Source of the DNA: Paracoccaceae bacterium
GTDB taxonomy: Bacteria > Pseudomonadota > Alphaproteobacteria > Rhodobacterales > Rhodobacteraceae
Reading direction: 5' to 3'
DNA length: 7,693 nt
NCBI GenBank assembly: GCA_013214715.1
Contig: JABSSB010000073.1
Span: 1 to 7,693, forward strand
Shown: in pieces, positions 6,219 to 7,693 of the stretch
Layout: every line of letters begins with the position of its first letter
Position numbering within the stretch: position 1 is the stretch's first letter
Notes under the pieces: generated by a model
What the model saw: only the letters and a program-made list of their open reading frames with translations
What the model was told of the DNA's origin: nothing
Databases searched by the model: none
Program-made: the position numbers and the translations under genes

Positions 6219-7274
6219 ATGGGACAATTTATATTGAGAAGAACAGGGGTCATGGTGCTCACCGCGCTGTGTCTGACCTTCATCGTATTCTTCATGACCA
6301 ACCTTTACCCAAATCTCGAAAAACTGGCCAAGACGCAGGGCAATTTCCGCATGACCGACGCCGAGGTGTCGTCCTATCTGGAACGCAACGGCTATCTGCA
6401 GCCGATGTTCGTGAAATACGGCCAGTGGCTGGGCGTCCTGCCGGGCTGGACGCTTAATAGCGAAGATGGAATCACCGGGCGCTGCGTCGGGCCCACCCCC
6501 GTTCCGGCCGAGATCGCTGCCGAAGCGCCGCGTTTCTGTGGCGTTTTGCAGGGCGATTGGGGCCAATCCACCGTCTTCAAGGAAGAGGTCGGCGGTCTGG
6601 TTATGAAACGGCTGGGCAATACCGGTTACCTGATGATGTGGGTGCTGATCGCGATGGTGCCGACTGCCTTGATCGTGGGCGTTATGGCCGGGATGCGCGA
6701 AGGATCGGGGCTGGATCGTGGGCTATCGACCTTTTCCATCATGACCACGGCGACGCCCGAATATGTCTCCGGCGTGATTTTCATCGCTGTTTTCACCTCT
6801 TCGACCGTGGGATTGAAATGGTTCAAGGGCACTGCCACCGCCGCGATGGAGCAGCCGACCTTTGAAAACTTCTTCCTGCCTGTGATCACCATCGCGCTCT
6901 ATGGGATGGGCTATATCGCACGGATGACGCGCGCCTCGATGACCGAGGTCATGACCGCACAATATATCCGAACCGCGCGTCTGAAGGGGGTGAGCTTCCA
7001 CAATATCGTGATCAAACATGCGCTGCGCAATGCTCTGATCGCCCCCTTTACGGTGATCATGCTGCAATTCCCCTGGCTGCTGAACGGCGTGGTGATTGTC
7101 GAGACGCTGTTCAACTACAAGGGCTTTGGCTGGCTGTTGGTGCAGGCGGCGGGCAATAACGACATCGAATTGCTGTTGGCCGTTTCGGTCGTGTCGGTGA
7201 TCGTGGTGCTGGTGACGCAGCTGATATCGGATATCGGCTACGTCTATCTCAACCCACGCATTCGCATTTCTTAA
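6219..7274 (+). CDS. DppB/OppB-like ABC transporter permease (peptide/nickel/opine family)
   Basis: This is an inner-membrane permease subunit of a binding-protein-dependent importer; family substrates include di- and oligopeptides, opines, nickel and sugars, and the substrate cannot be told here. The 351 residues begin MGQFILRRTGVMVL, a typical basic start plus membrane helix (about 8-29). A large periplasmic region (about 30-130) contains VLQGDWGQST (109-118), close to the usual GDxGxS motif. Membrane segments follow at about 136-158, 179-197, 218-235, 272-298 and 316-340. The ATPase-contacting EAA loop is YIRTARLKGVSFHNIVIKHA (249-268) followed by LRNALIAP, and the C-terminus YLNPRIRIS is characteristic. 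Cys89 and Cys107 lie in the periplasmic region. I chose the ATG at 6219 because the helix starts there and AGGGA precedes it at about 5-9 bases; upstream in-frame ATGs add only polar residues. A second permease follows 12 bases downstream. Confidence 0.92.
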   Translation: MGQFILRRTGVMVLTALCLTFIVFFMTNLYPNLEKLAKTQGNFRMTDAEVSSYLERNGYLQPMFVKYGQWLGVLPGWTLNSEDGITGRCVGPTPVPAEIAAEAPRFCGVLQGDWGQSTVFKEEVGGLVMKRLGNTGYLMMWVLIAMVPTALIVGVMAGMREGSGLDRGLSTFSIMTTATPEYVSGVIFIAVFTSSTVGLKWFKGTATAAMEQPTFENFFLPVITIALYGMGYIARMTRASMTEVMTAQYIRTARLKGVSFHNIVIKHALRNALIAPFTVIMLQFPWLLNGVVIVETLFNYKGFGWLLVQAAGNNDIELLLAVSVVSVIVVLVTQLISDIGYVYLNPRIRIS

Positions 7275-7279
7275 GGAGG
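7273..7279 (+). promoter_or_regulatory. Strong Shine-Dalgarno overlapping the upstream stop codon
   Basis: AAGGAGG at 7273-7279 is a full anti-16S match seven bases before the ATG at 7287. Its first bases are part of the TAA stop of the DppB-like gene (7272-7274). This fixes the start of the second permease and suggests that terminating ribosomes hand over directly. Confidence 0.85.
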
Positions 7280-7286
7280 CAGGATC

Positions 7287-7693
7287 ATGGAACCTTTAAC
7301 CTGGACCGGAAGCCTCTCATTCCTCGTGCCCCTTCTGTGGCTCGCGGCGGGTGCGCTTGCGCTTGTGATCTTGGCACGTTGGGTTTTGGCCCTGCTGGGC
7401 AGCGTGGGCGTGATTTCGCAGGGTGACACAATCGCGTTGCAGCGGGGCCCGGCGGATATGCTGAACCCGATCATCCGCATTGTGTTTTATGCCGTGCTGG
7501 CCGTTCTGGTCGCCTTCCTGCTGGGTGGGATCGTGTTGGGCACGGGCGCGGGCATCATCGGCGGCATGGCGCGGCAATTCCTGCCGGTCTTTGTGGCGCT
7601 GGTGGTGATGTTCACGCTCTCGATCGTCTACAAGCGGCGGTTGGGCCTTTATGGCAAGCTCTTTGACAGCGTGATCGGCATGATCGGCTGTGC
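7287..7693 (+). CDS. Probable DppC-like ABC transporter permease, N-terminal 135 residues (cut by window edge)
   Basis: This is an integral membrane protein translated from a strong ribosome site right behind the DppB-like gene, so it is most likely the partner permease of the same importer. The visible part has three hydrophobic segments at about 11-33, 64-86 and 98-114. They are separated by a loop with GVISQGDTIALQRGP (41-55) and followed by YKRRLGLYGKLFDSVIGMIG (115-134). That last stretch resembles the start of ordinary DppC/OppC proteins, where a basic, amphipathic segment precedes the first permease helix. If so, about 110 residues with three membrane segments have been added in front. 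The EAA loop and the rest of the permease domain lie beyond the window, so the assignment rests on context and this short similarity. An unrelated membrane component remains possible. Confidence 0.7.
   Translation, partial: MEPLTWTGSLSFLVPLLWLAAGALALVILARWVLALLGSVGVISQGDTIALQRGPADMLNPIIRIVFYAVLAVLVAFLLGGIVLGTGAGIIGGMARQFLPVFVALVVMFTLSIVYKRRLGLYGKLFDSVIGMIGC

Noticed and set aside
1..7693. CRISPR array, tRNA or rRNA gene, insertion sequence or prophage remnant
   Set aside because: I saw no repeated spacer-repeat pattern, cloverleaf-like sequence, transposase or terminal inverted repeats; the window is nearly filled by conserved housekeeping and transporter genes.

Overview
The window looks like chromosomal DNA from an alphaproteobacterium, most likely Rhodobacteraceae (Roseobacter/Rhodobacter type). 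The reasons are the high G+C, strongly GC-biased third codon positions, the minus-strand gene order pyrH-frr-uppS-cdsA-dxr-rseP, and the alphaproteobacterial style of the MiaA and Dxr motifs. This assignment rests on recognising proteins and gene order by eye, not on a search.

Positions 1-4895 (minus strand) hold a tightly packed cell-envelope and translation operon. Read in its own direction it runs pyrH (UMP kinase), frr (ribosome recycling factor), uppS (undecaprenyl diphosphate synthase), cdsA (CDP-diacylglycerol synthase), dxr (DXP reductoisomerase) and rseP (site-2 protease, cut by the left window edge). uppS/cdsA and cdsA/dxr overlap by 4 bases (ATGA), dxr/rseP are 4 bases apart and frr/uppS 9 bases apart. 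The only real spacer is 127 bases between pyrH and frr, and it contains a long hairpin. Dxr (isoprenoid precursors) and UppS (C55 lipid carrier) lie on one metabolic line. CdsA feeds phospholipid synthesis, RseP watches the envelope, and PyrH and Frr supply nucleotides and recycle ribosomes.

Positions 4896-5003 form a 108-base divergent control region. miaA (tRNA dimethylallyltransferase) follows at 5004-5876 on the plus strand and uses the dimethylallyl diphosphate that depends on the Dxr pathway. After it comes a 342-base non-coding stretch (5877-6218) with several small hairpins, the first of which resembles an intrinsic terminator.

Positions 6219-7693 start an ABC-transporter operon of the peptide/opine/nickel (DppB-DppC) permease type. 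It contains a complete DppB-like permease and, 12 bases downstream behind a strong Shine-Dalgarno, the first 135 codons of a second membrane protein. That protein is probably a DppC-like permease with an unusual N-terminal membrane extension. No substrate-binding protein gene precedes them in the window.

Most of the window is ordinary, conserved housekeeping sequence. The parts that merit a second look are the pyrH-frr hairpin, the leader and hairpin cluster after miaA, and the atypical features of the two permeases. I do not see a clearly novel system.
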